Positions 54,486 to 62,171 of a stretch of DNA of 64,000 nucleotides are shown one piece after another. Numbering within the stretch: the stretch's first letter is position 1; every line of letters begins with the position of its first letter. A program made the position numbers and the translations under genes. The stretch lies in contig NZ_JAGQDF010000005.1 of NCBI RefSeq assembly GCF_018069875.1, positions 1 through 64,000 of the forward strand, in the 5' to 3' direction. The DNA comes from Ideonella alba (lineage in GTDB: Bacteria; Pseudomonadota; Gammaproteobacteria; Burkholderiales; Burkholderiaceae_C). The notes under the pieces are model-generated. The model searched no databases. It was given only the letters and a program-made list of their open reading frames with translations, and had not been told where the DNA came from.

Positions 54486-56285
54486 ATGCGCAGGGTGAAC
54501 CGATTCCTGGCCGGATTGTCCGGCCTCTTGGCGATGGGCTCAGCCCTCGCCGCTGGCGCCGGCAACGAGTGGACCACGCCCGCCGGCAACCCCCAGGCCA
54601 TGCGCTACAGCGAGCTGGCGTCCATCCATGCCGGCAACGTCGGCACGCTGGTCGAGGAGTTCAGCGTGGCCACTGGCACCAAGGGCGGCCACCAGGGCCA
54701 GCCGCTGGTGGTGGGCAGCACGATGTACATCGTCACGCCCTACCCGAACAAGCTGATCGCGCTGGACCTGAACAACCCGGGCACGGTGAAGTGGACCTTC
54801 AGCCCGCGGGTGGACGCCTATTCGCGCGGGGTGGCCTGCTGCGATACCGTCAACCGCGGACCGGCCTACGCGGACGGCAAGATCATCTACAACCTGCTCG
54901 ACGACAGCACGGTGGCGGTGGACGCCAGCACCGGCCAGCAGGTCTGGCGCGCCCGCCACGGCGACGTCACCACCGGCGAGACGCTGACCGGCGCGCCCAT
55001 CATCGCCAAGGACAAGGTCATCATCGGCAACGCCGGTGGCGAGCTGGGCATCCGCGGCTGGGTCAAGGCGCTGCGCGTGTCCGACGGCCAGCAGGTCTGG
55101 AAGGCCTTCAGCACCGGCCCCGACAGCGAGGTGCTGATCGGCGCCAACACCAAGCCCTGGTATGCCAAGGACCGCGGCGTCGACCTGGGCGTCACCACCT
55201 GGCCGGGCACCACCTGGCAGCAGGGCGGCAGCACCTCCTGGGCCTGGTTCAGCTACGACCCGGCGCTGAACCTGGTGTACTACGGCACCGGCAACCCCGG
55301 CGTCTGGAACCCCGACATGCGCAAGGGCGACAACAAGTGGGGCTCGTCGATCTTCGCGCGCAATGCCGACACCGGCGAGGCTGCCTGGGTCTACCAGCTC
55401 ACGCCGCATGACGGCTGGGACTACGACGCGGTCAACGAGAGCATTCTGGTCGACCTGACGATCAAGGGCAAGACCCGCCAGGCGCTGGTGCACTTCAACA
55501 AGAACGGCTTCGCCTACACCATGGACCGCGCCACCGGCGAGGTGCTGGTGGCCGAGAAGTTCGCCTACACGACCTGGGCCGAGAAGGTGAACATGAAGAC
55601 CGGCGCCCCGGCGGTGGTGAAGGCCATGGAGCCGCACCAGGGCGAGATCACCAACGGCATCTGCCCGTCGCCGCTGGGCGGCAAGGACTGGGAGCCCTCG
55701 GCCTACTCGCCGCAGACCGGCCTGTTCTATGTGCCGGCGATCAACTTCTGCAATGCGCTGGAGCCGCTGAAGGCCATCTACATCGCCGGCACGCCCTTCA
55801 TGGGCGCCGACATCGCCTTCCAGCCGGCCCCGGGCGGCTACATGGGCGAGCTGGTGGCCTGGAACGCGGCCACCGGCCAGCGCGCCTGGAACGTGATCGA
55901 GACGCTGCCGGTCTACAGCGGCGTCATGGCCACCGCCGGCAACCTGGTCTTCTACGGCACGCTGGACGGCCACTTCAAGGCGCTCAACGCCACCAACGGC
56001 CAGGTGGTGTTCGACAAGCAACTCGAGTGCGGCATCATCGGCAGCCCGATCGCCTACAGCGCGCCGGACGGCACGCAGCGGGTGGCGGTGTACACCGGCA
56101 TCGGCTGGCTGCCGGGCGGCTTCGCCGGCGGTCCGTGCCCGGCCGGTGGCGGCTTCGGTGTGCAGGGTGGCGACGGCATGCGCTCGCCGCTGGCCGGCGC
56201 CATCGCCCAGCTGCCCACGGCGCGCGGCAAGACCACGCCGGCGGCGGCCACCAGCGGCATGCTGCACGTCTTCAAGCTGCCATGA
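54486..56285 (+). CDS. xoxF: XoxF-like lanthanide-type PQQ-dependent alcohol dehydrogenase
   Basis: This 599-residue exported quinoprotein is an eight-bladed propeller with a signal peptide ending in ALAAG. The adjacent-cysteine disulfide (C118-C119 in GVACCDTVNRG) that packs on PQQ is present. Metal-site residues are E186 (GGELGIRGW), N270 (YYGTGNPGVWNP), catalytic D312 and D314 in WDYD. The extra aspartate two residues after the catalytic one marks lanthanide enzymes (XoxF, PedH); calcium enzymes have alanine or serine there. It oxidises primary alcohols in the periplasm and passes electrons to the cytochrome two genes downstream. Whether methanol is a natural substrate is unclear. No cytochrome domain is fused. 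Confidence 0.9.
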   Translation: MRRVNRFLAGLSGLLAMGSALAAGAGNEWTTPAGNPQAMRYSELASIHAGNVGTLVEEFSVATGTKGGHQGQPLVVGSTMYIVTPYPNKLIALDLNNPGTVKWTFSPRVDAYSRGVACCDTVNRGPAYADGKIIYNLLDDSTVAVDASTGQQVWRARHGDVTTGETLTGAPIIAKDKVIIGNAGGELGIRGWVKALRVSDGQQVWKAFSTGPDSEVLIGANTKPWYAKDRGVDLGVTTWPGTTWQQGGSTSWAWFSYDPALNLVYYGTGNPGVWNPDMRKGDNKWGSSIFARNADTGEAAWVYQLTPHDGWDYDAVNESILVDLTIKGKTRQALVHFNKNGFAYTMDRATGEVLVAEKFAYTTWAEKVNMKTGAPAVVKAMEPHQGEITNGICPSPLGGKDWEPSAYSPQTGLFYVPAINFCNALEPLKAIYIAGTPFMGADIAFQPAPGGYMGELVAWNAATGQRAWNVIETLPVYSGVMATAGNLVFYGTLDGHFKALNATNGQVVFDKQLECGIIGSPIAYSAPDGTQRVAVYTGIGWLPGGFAGGPCPAGGGFGVQGGDGMRSPLAGAIAQLPTARGKTTPAAATSGMLHVFKLP

Positions 56286-57115
56286 AGCGCCTGCTGATCG
56301 GGCTGGGCCTGTCGTGCCTGGCGCTCATCCCGGTGCGTGCGGCGGATGCGCCGCGCGAGCTGGCGGTGTGCGCCGACCCGGCCGCGCTGCCCTACTCCAA
56401 CCAGCGGCAGGAGGGCTTCGAGAACCGCATCGCCCGGCTGCTGGCCGACGACCTGGGCGCCACGCTGCGCTTCACCTGGAACATGCAGCGGCGCGGCTTT
56501 CTGCGCCGCACGCTGAACGCCGGGGAGTGCGATGTGGTGATCGGGGTGCCGGCCGGGCTGCAGGGCCTGCTCACCGGGCGACCGTACTACGCATCGAGCT
56601 TCGTCTTCGTCACGCGAACCGGCCAGGCCGTGCCGCAGGGCTTTGACGATCCGGTGCTGCGCGGCCAGCGCATCGGCGTGCAGGTGCTGGGGGCCGAGGG
56701 CGCGAACACGCCCCCGGTCCAGGCGCTGGCGCAGCGCGGCCTGGCGGCCCAGGTGCGCGGCTTCCCGATGTGGGGCCCGGAGGAGGACGAGACGCCGATG
56801 GCGCACCTCGTCGACGCCGTGGCCGACGGCAGCATCGACATGGCCCTGGTGTGGGGGCCGTACGCCGGCTTCTTCGCCCAGCGCCATGGCGCGAAGCTGC
56901 AGGTCACGCCGGTGCTGTCGGACCCGCGCCAGCCCGATCTGGCCTTCCGCTACCCGATGTCGCTGGGCGTGCGCCGCGGCGACGCCGCACTGCTGCAGAC
57001 CCTGCAGTCGGTGCTCGACCGACGCGCCGCCGAGGTGCGCCGGATCCTGCAGGAATATGGTGTCCCGCTGGTCGACAGCGGTGACCTCCAAGTGGCTCAT
57101 CTCGAAGGGAAATGA
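56282..57115 (+). CDS. xoxJ: Quinoprotein-associated periplasmic binding protein (XoxJ/MxaJ-like)
   Basis: This 277-residue periplasmic protein has a signal peptide (LLIGLGLSCLALIPVRAA) and a type-II binding-protein fold: LAVCADPAALPYSNQRQEGFENRIARLLADDL, then NAGECDVVIGVPAG and YYASSFVFVTR. It is of the kind found only beside PQQ dehydrogenases (MxaJ, XoxJ), where it is thought to help activate or load the quinoprotein rather than feed a transporter. The ATG overlaps the dehydrogenase stop. Confidence 0.9.
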   Translation: MKRLLIGLGLSCLALIPVRAADAPRELAVCADPAALPYSNQRQEGFENRIARLLADDLGATLRFTWNMQRRGFLRRTLNAGECDVVIGVPAGLQGLLTGRPYYASSFVFVTRTGQAVPQGFDDPVLRGQRIGVQVLGAEGANTPPVQALAQRGLAAQVRGFPMWGPEEDETPMAHLVDAVADGSIDMALVWGPYAGFFAQRHGAKLQVTPVLSDPRQPDLAFRYPMSLGVRRGDAALLQTLQSVLDRRAAEVRRILQEYGVPLVDSGDLQVAHLEGK

Positions 57116-57117
57116 CC

Positions 57118-57519
57118 ATGCAACGCACTCTGATCCTGACCGCGCTGGCGCTGGCCGCCTCGCTGGGCACGGTGTCCTCGTCCCTGGCCGCCGACACCGG
57201 CCTGTCGATCAGCTCGTCCACCGCGCCCGTGGCGCAGAAACTGGACGCGGCCGGCGAGGGCCGCCGGCTCTTCCTGAAACTCAACTGCTACGGCTGCCAC
57301 GGCATGTACGCCACCGGCGGCATGGGGCCCAACATCGTGCATGCCGAGCGCAATGACGTGCACGAGGTGCTGATGCGCGGCGAGGACAAGGGCATGCGGT
57401 CCTACCGGGACTACGTGAACGACACCGACATCGCCAACATCACCGCCTACCTGCAGTCGATCGGCACGCCCAACGAGCCGACCTTCAAGGACTGGTGGAA
57501 GAAGACGCCGCCGAAGTGA
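57118..57519 (+). CDS. Periplasmic cytochrome c (electron acceptor of the quinoprotein)
   Basis: This 133-residue class-I cytochrome c has a signal peptide (ILTALALAASLGTVSSSLAA) and one haem motif, CYGCH (57-61). Methionines at GGMGPNI or further on are candidate axial ligands. In xox operons this place is held by XoxG, which takes electrons from the dehydrogenase; this protein is small for XoxG but fits that role. The start at 57118 follows GAAGGGA by 7 bases; an ATG at 57112 overlaps the previous stop. Confidence 0.87.
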   Translation: MQRTLILTALALAASLGTVSSSLAADTGLSISSSTAPVAQKLDAAGEGRRLFLKLNCYGCHGMYATGGMGPNIVHAERNDVHEVLMRGEDKGMRSYRDYVNDTDIANITAYLQSIGTPNEPTFKDWWKKTPPK

Positions 57520-57541
57520 CGCGCAGCGGGGCGGCGATGCG

Positions 57542-57847
57542 TCAGCCGCCGCCCTTCTGCATGAACAGGTCGAAGCGCTTCATGAAGCGCTGGCGGGCCT
57601 CGGCGCTGACCCCGTCGAAGCGGTAGCGCACGTGCATCTGCGGCAGCTGGATCAGCGCGATGCGCCGCGGCGGCAGCACCTGCCAGTCGATCTGCAGCGT
57701 GCCGCCATCGATCAGCACCCGGGCCTGGGCCTGGCCCAGTTGCACGGCGTGCGGCTGCGCCGCGCCGGGCAGCTGTCCCAGCCATTCGGATTCGGTGCAG
57801 CCGTGGTGGCGCTCGAAGGCCTCGGTGTAGGTGGACGGGTCGAACAC
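57542..57847 (-). CDS. Small protein of unknown function at the end of the aor operon
   Basis: This 101-residue product begins at a GTG (57845-57847), seven bases after the MoaD-like gene. It contains SEWLGQLPGAAQPHAVQLG, LQIDWQVLPPRRIALIQLP and VRYRFDGVSAEARQRFMKRFDLFMQKGGG. I recognise no domain. The C-terminal GGG and position recall accessory proteins of aldehyde oxidoreductase operons. It is convergent with the cytochrome gene with a 22-base gap. It may help cofactor loading. Confidence 0.6.
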   Translation of the reverse strand: MFDPSTYTEAFERHHGCTESEWLGQLPGAAQPHAVQLGQAQARVLIDGGTLQIDWQVLPPRRIALIQLPQMHVRYRFDGVSAEARQRFMKRFDLFMQKGGG

Positions 57848-57854
57848 GGGCGGT

Positions 57855-58109
57855 CTACCCGCCTGCTATCGGCGGCCAGATGGCCAGCACGTCGCCTTCG
57901 ACGAGTGCGAGCGTCGCGCGGTCTTCGGGGGCGACGTAGCGGCCATTGACCAGCACCAGGTGCACCAGCTTCATCGGCAGACCGAAGGGTTCAATGACCT
58001 GGGCGATGCTGGCGCCGTCGGCCACATCCAGCCGCACTTCGTTGCCCGGTGGGCGATCATGCGGCAGGTACTGGGCCAGGCTGGCGTAGAGCTTGAAGGT
58101 GATCTGCAT
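57855..58109 (-). CDS. MoaD/ThiS-family sulfur carrier of the aor operon
   Basis: This 84-residue ubiquitin-like sulfur carrier ends in the required GG (PPIAGG). VRLDVADGASIAQVIEPFGLP and LVLVNGRYVAPEDRATLALVEGDVLAIWPP match the MoaD fold. The C-terminal glycine would be thiocarboxylated to supply the dithiolene sulfur of the pyranopterin cofactor. A MoaD copy inside an AOR operon is known from Aromatoleum-type clusters and may be specific to the tungsten cofactor. ATG 58109 is chosen; an upstream in-frame start lacks similarity. Confidence 0.88.
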   Translation of the reverse strand: MQITFKLYASLAQYLPHDRPPGNEVRLDVADGASIAQVIEPFGLPMKLVHLVLVNGRYVAPEDRATLALVEGDVLAIWPPIAGG

Positions 58110-58165
58110 GTCGATGCCCAGTGTCGTGCAAGGCGCATGGCCTTGCACGAGCGGGCCCTTGCAAC

Positions 58166-59536
58166 TCAGGCGCGGACGTGGGCCTGTTCGCCCTGCGCCT
58201 GGGCGCAGGCCAGGTAGGCTTCCATCAGCAGCGTGGGTTCCTTCAGCAGGCGCTCGCGCCAGTCACCCAGCTTGACCTGGCCTTCGACCAGGCCGCGCAT
58301 CACGCCGACATGCTCGGTCCAGCCGATGGCATTGCAGCCGATCAGTTTCTCGTCGTCGAACTGCAGGCTCAGGTGGCGGCCGGCGGCCTCGTCGGTCTGC
58401 TCGACATGCGCGCCACCGTCCACACCGTCCCACTTGCCGAAGCTGGCCGAGATCATGCCCAGCGTGTCGAGCACGTTGATCTGGGTGACGCCCTTGAGCT
58501 CGGTCGTGCGGCCGATCATGTTGAGCGCGGCCACGCGGGCTTGTTCAGCCGCGTTGGGCTGGATCGCGCTGACGATGGTGCGGCCGGTGACCTTGTCGAA
58601 GGCCTCGGCGCAGTCACCGGCGGCGTAGATGCCCGGCACGTTGGTCTGCAGATGCTCGTCGGTCAGCACACCCTGCAGGCAGGTGATGCCGCTGTCCTGC
58701 AGGAAGCCGATGTTCGGGCGCACGCCGGTGGCGCTGATGACCAGGTCGGCCTCCAGCACCTGGCCGGTGGACAGCTTCACCCGCATCGGTGCGCCGCCCG
58801 CCGGCGCGGGCGCCGGTGCCGGGGCGCTGCCCAGGCCGAAGGCGTTGGCGATCTTGCCCAGCAGGCCGGGCTCGGCAGCTGGCGCGGCCGCGGCGGCGCC
58901 AGGGCGCTCGATCGCCTCGACCTTGGCGCCGGTGAAGACCTTCACGCCCTTGCGCTCGACCCATTCCTTGATCATGCGGCCGGCAGTGGGGCCCATCATG
59001 CGCGGCACCATGCGGTCGCCCATCTCCACCACGGTGAGCTGCACGCCACGCGTGGCCAGCGCTTCCATGATGATGCAGCCGATGAAGCCGGCACCCAGCT
59101 GCAGCACGCGCGCACCCGGCTTGGCGCTGGCCATGATGGCGCGCGCATCGGCCAGGGTCCAGCAGCTGTGCACGCCGGGGCCGTTGATGCCCGGGATGGG
59201 CGCAGTGGCGGGCGAGGAGCCGGTGGCGATCAGCAGGCGGTCGAAGGACTCGCGGCTGCCGTCGGCCAGCACCACCGCCTTGCCCGCGACGTCGACCTTG
59301 GCGGCCTGGCCACGCTTGAGCGTGATGCCCAGTTGCGCGAAGTGGCCGGTGGTGTGGCGCAGGTGCGTGCCTTCTTCGCCCACCTTGCCGATCAGCAGGT
59401 AGGGAATGGCCATGCGCGAGTAGGGCGCCTCGGGCTCGTCGCCGATGACGACGACGCTGTCCTGGGGGGCCTGCTTGCGCAGGGTCTCGGCCGCGATGAT
59501 GCCGGCCGGGCCGGCGCCGAGGATGACGTGCTTCAT
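58166..59536 (-). CDS. aorC: FAD-binding subunit of aldehyde oxidoreductase (AorC-like)
   Basis: This 456-residue NAD(P)H/FAD oxidoreductase has an FAD-binding GAGPAG (7-12), a second GAGFIG Rossmann motif for NAD(H), and ATG and GIYAAGDCAEA motifs. In AorABC-type enzymes this subunit passes electrons between the iron-sulfur chain and NAD. An unusual Ala/Pro-rich insert of about 40 residues (roughly 211-250, with AAAAAPAAEPG and APAPAPAPAGGAP flanking LLGKIANAFGL) splits the second domain. It lies 67 bases downstream of the tungsten subunit gene, beyond a terminator-like hairpin. Confidence 0.85.
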   Translation of the reverse strand: MKHVILGAGPAGIIAAETLRKQAPQDSVVVIGDEPEAPYSRMAIPYLLIGKVGEEGTHLRHTTGHFAQLGITLKRGQAAKVDVAGKAVVLADGSRESFDRLLIATGSSPATAPIPGINGPGVHSCWTLADARAIMASAKPGARVLQLGAGFIGCIIMEALATRGVQLTVVEMGDRMVPRMMGPTAGRMIKEWVERKGVKVFTGAKVEAIERPGAAAAAPAAEPGLLGKIANAFGLGSAPAPAPAPAGGAPMRVKLSTGQVLEADLVISATGVRPNIGFLQDSGITCLQGVLTDEHLQTNVPGIYAAGDCAEAFDKVTGRTIVSAIQPNAAEQARVAALNMIGRTTELKGVTQINVLDTLGMISASFGKWDGVDGGAHVEQTDEAAGRHLSLQFDDEKLIGCNAIGWTEHVGVMRGLVEGQVKLGDWRERLLKEPTLLMEAYLACAQAQGEQAHVRA

Positions 59537-59561
59537 GGTGCGTGCGGTGCAGGAATGAAAA

Positions 59562-59582
59562 GGGCGGTCACGAGAACCGCCC
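59562..59582 (-). terminator. Terminator-like hairpin between AOR subunit genes
   Basis: GGGCGGT and ACCGCCC form a perfect seven-base stem with a seven-base loop. On the leftward transcript it is followed by UUUUC. It lies between the AOR large-subunit gene and the FAD-subunit gene, so it may cause partial termination and set the ratio of the subunits. Confidence 0.55.
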
Positions 59583-59603
59583 GGTGGATCGTGGACCGAG
59601 GAC

Positions 59604-61451
59604 TTACAGGCCCAGGCGCGAGCGCGTCTCGGGCTTCAGCTGGCCGTTGTTGTCCCAGCCACGCAGCTCGTAGTACTTGGGCAGCATCTCGGGCAGCTTG
59701 CTGACCAGGCCCTTGGCGGGGCCGGTCTTGGCCGGCTCTTCGAGCAGGCGCTTGGGCAGCGTGTCGTCCTTGGCGGTGAAGCCGGCCTGGTTGTTGAAGT
59801 CGCGCTCCATGTTCCAGATCCGCTCGCCGATCTTGGCCATGTTCTCGAGGGTGAACTCGGGACCGCAGGCGGCAGCCACCTGCGGCGCGACATCGGCCAG
59901 ACCCCAGGCGAAGCTGGTGAAGATGCAGATGCCGGCGGCGTCAAACGCGGCGGTGGCGTCCTGGAAGGCGATGACCAGTTCGGGCTTGCCGTCGGCCGTC
60001 AGCGGATCGGTCTTGACGGGGATGCCCAGCACCTCGGAGGCCACGGTGTAGCTGCGCAGGTGGCAGGCGCCGCGGTTGGAGGTGGCGTAGGTCAGGCCCA
60101 TGCCCTGGATGCCGCGGCCGTCATAGGCCGGGAACTCCTGGCCCTTGACGCTCATGCTCAGCTCGGGGTGGCCGTACTTCTCGCACAGGCGCTTGGAGCC
60201 CTGGCCGATCTCCTTGCCGAAGCCTTCGCCCTTGGCGGTGATCTCGGCGAAGTAGGCCAGCGCCTGGGCCGAGCCGAACTTGGCGTCGATGCCCAGTTGC
60301 TCCTGGGTGAGCACGCCCATCTGGTAGAGCTCCATCACCGCGCCGACGGTGGCGCCGAAGGTGATCGGGTCCATGCCCTGCTCGTTGCACAGCACGTTGG
60401 CGTACTGCAGCGCTTCCAGGTCGTTGACGCCGTTGGCGGCGCCCAGGGCCCAGGCCGCTTCGTACTCCAGGCCGCCCGAGGCGCCCCAGTACTGCGGCTT
60501 GTTCTCGACGGTGAAGTGGCCCTTGTCGATCTTGCTGATGCGGCCGCAGGCGATGGTGCAGCCGAAGCAGGCCTGGTTGGTCACCAGGTGCGGCTTGCCG
60601 TCGCTGGCGCGCGGCGTGGCCATGGCTTCGGCGGAGATGTCCTTCGCGCCTTCGAACTGCACGTCCTGGAAGTTGCGGGTGGGCAGCGCGCCGACCTCGT
60701 TGATGACGTTCATCAGCACCTGGGTGCCGTAGGTCGGCAGGCCCTGGCCGGTGACGGCGTTGTCGTGCAGGATCTTCTTCTTCTCGGCGGTGACCTTGAA
60801 GAACTCCTTGGCGTCGGCCAGGTTGCCCACGCCCTTGGTGCCACGCACCACCACGGCCTTGAGGTTCTTGCTGCCCATCACGGCGCCCACGCCCGAGCGG
60901 CCGGCGGCACGGTGCAGGTCGTTCACCACGGCGGCGAACAGCACCTGGTTCTCGCCGGCCAGGCCGATCGAGGAGACGCGCACCAGCGGGTCCTGGTGGG
61001 TCTTGTGGATCGTGGCCTCGGTCTCCCAGACCGACTTGCCCCACAGGTGCGAGGCATCCTTCAGCTCGGCCACGTCATCGACGATCGACAGGTACACCGG
61101 CTTGGGCGACTTGCCCTCAAAAATGACCATGTCCCAGCCGGCCATCTTCAGCTCGGCGCCCCAGTAGCCGCCCGAGTTGGAGCAGGCGATGGCGCCGGTC
61201 AGCGGGCCCTTGGTGACGACGGTGTAGCGGCCGCCGGTGGAGGCCATCGTGCCTGTCAGCGGGCCGGTGGCCCAGATGATCTTGTTGTCAGGCGACAGCG
61301 GATCGACCTTCGGCGAGATCTCGCTGGTCAGGTACTTGGAGGCCAAGCCGCGCGAGCCCAGGTACTCCTTGGCCCAGTCCATGCGCAGCGGCTCGGAGGT
61401 GACGGCGCCGGTGGTCAGGTTGACGCGGAGGATTTTTCCAGCCCAGGACAT
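59604..61451 (-). CDS. aorB: Aldehyde:ferredoxin oxidoreductase family W/Mo enzyme (AorB-like)
   Basis: This 615-residue enzyme of the AOR family holds a bis-pyranopterin tungsten or molybdenum centre and one [4Fe-4S] cluster. Cluster ligands are C295, C298 and C302 (ACFGCTIACG) and C509 (AAGICIF). Pterin-binding segments include GRYTVVTKGPLTGAIACSNSGGYWGAEL and NDLHRAAGRSGVGAVMGSKNLKAV. It oxidises aldehydes to acids, and related AorABC enzymes can also run backwards. It is cytoplasmic. ATG 61451 is the start. The ferredoxin gene upstream and FAD gene downstream match the Aromatoleum order. Sequence cannot decide W against Mo; relatives use W. Confidence 0.93.
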   Translation of the reverse strand: MSWAGKILRVNLTTGAVTSEPLRMDWAKEYLGSRGLASKYLTSEISPKVDPLSPDNKIIWATGPLTGTMASTGGRYTVVTKGPLTGAIACSNSGGYWGAELKMAGWDMVIFEGKSPKPVYLSIVDDVAELKDASHLWGKSVWETEATIHKTHQDPLVRVSSIGLAGENQVLFAAVVNDLHRAAGRSGVGAVMGSKNLKAVVVRGTKGVGNLADAKEFFKVTAEKKKILHDNAVTGQGLPTYGTQVLMNVINEVGALPTRNFQDVQFEGAKDISAEAMATPRASDGKPHLVTNQACFGCTIACGRISKIDKGHFTVENKPQYWGASGGLEYEAAWALGAANGVNDLEALQYANVLCNEQGMDPITFGATVGAVMELYQMGVLTQEQLGIDAKFGSAQALAYFAEITAKGEGFGKEIGQGSKRLCEKYGHPELSMSVKGQEFPAYDGRGIQGMGLTYATSNRGACHLRSYTVASEVLGIPVKTDPLTADGKPELVIAFQDATAAFDAAGICIFTSFAWGLADVAPQVAAACGPEFTLENMAKIGERIWNMERDFNNQAGFTAKDDTLPKRLLEEPAKTGPAKGLVSKLPEMLPKYYELRGWDNNGQLKPETRSRLGL

Positions 61452-61476
61452 GTGTGATGCTCCTTGTTGCCTGTGG

Positions 61477-61953
61477 TCAGGCCGCGGCCTGTTGGTTGCC
61501 CAGCTTGTTCGCCCAGGCCTGCATCTTGTCGATGCCGGTCCAGTTGGCGTCGACATAGGTGATCGCGCCGGTGGGGCAGGCGTCGGCACAGGCCGGCTCG
61601 CCGCCGCACAGGTCGCACTTCTGCACCTTGCCGGTTTCCTGGACGTAGTTGACGGTGCCGAAGGGGCAGCTGATCGTGCAGACCTTGCAGCCCACGCAGG
61701 TGCTCTCGGCCACCACCTTGGCGCCGGTGGCCTTGTCCACCGTGATCGCCTCGACCGGGCAGGCGTGCAGGCACCAGGCCTCATCGCACTGGGTGCAGGT
61801 GTAGGGCACCTTGCGACCGGTCTCGTGGAAGTCGAACACGCGGATGCGCGAGCGGGCGGTGGCGAACACGCCGTAGTTCTCGTAAGAGCAGGCCATTTCG
61901 CACTGCCGGCAACCCGTGCACTTGTCCGGGTTGATGTGAAGGCTCTTCTGCAT
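61477..61953 (-). CDS. aorA: Polyferredoxin subunit of aldehyde oxidoreductase (AorA-like)
   Basis: This 158-residue DMSO-reductase-type ferredoxin has four clusters of cysteines, beginning with CTGCRQCEMAC (12-22) and continuing with CTQCDEAWCLHACP, CVGCKVCTISCP and CDLCGGEPACADACP, enough for four [4Fe-4S] clusters. It wires the AOR subunit to the FAD subunit and is first in the operon. The start at ATG 61953 places the first cluster at the expected distance; upstream residues in the same frame are unrelated. Confidence 0.92.
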   Translation of the reverse strand: MQKSLHINPDKCTGCRQCEMACSYENYGVFATARSRIRVFDFHETGRKVPYTCTQCDEAWCLHACPVEAITVDKATGAKVVAESTCVGCKVCTISCPFGTVNYVQETGKVQKCDLCGGEPACADACPTGAITYVDANWTGIDKMQAWANKLGNQQAAA

Positions 61954-61997
61954 GGAGGGTCTCCGCGTCGGTCCTTGTGAAGTTCGTGAGCCGGGCA

Positions 61998-62058
61998 TAG
62001 GCGTTCAGCGCCTGACCTCGGGCTATGCAATGATCTGCATAGCCTCTGCCAACGCCTA
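61998..62058. promoter_or_regulatory. Nested inverted repeats upstream of the aor operon
   Basis: A perfect dyad with arms GGCTATGCA (62021-62029) and TGCATAGCC (62036-62044) around ATGATC is framed by a second pair, TAGGCGTT (61998-62005) and AACGCCTA (62051-62058). The block lies between the divergent aor and imuA genes, about 45 bases before the aorA start. It is most likely an operator for the aor operon, perhaps bound by the ModE-like protein at 50283. Confidence 0.55.
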
Positions 62059-62132
62059 CCCCGGGGTAACCCGAAATCCTGTGCGGGTATCTGAGGCAGG
62101 TGTGCCAGTCTGGTACGTCACGCGCCGACGCC

Positions 62133-62171
62133 TTGCCGGCGAGGGGGTGAATACTGTATAAATATCCAGTG
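62133..62171 (+). promoter_or_regulatory. SOS (LexA) box and promoter of imuA
   Basis: CTGTATAAATATCCAG (62154-62169) matches the LexA consensus CTGT-N8-ACAG with one mismatch. A -10 box, TATAAA (62157-62162), lies inside it, and TTGCCG (62133-62138) is a fair -35 at 18 bases. The imuA start codon GTG (62169) begins at the last base of the box, so LexA would cover both promoter and start, and the transcript is probably leaderless. Confidence 0.75.

Noticed and set aside
57526-57550. GGCGGC/GCCGCC hairpin between the cytochrome gene and the aor operon end as a bidirectional terminator
   Set aside because: The stem overlaps coding sequence of the small minus-strand gene and lacks T-tracts on either side.
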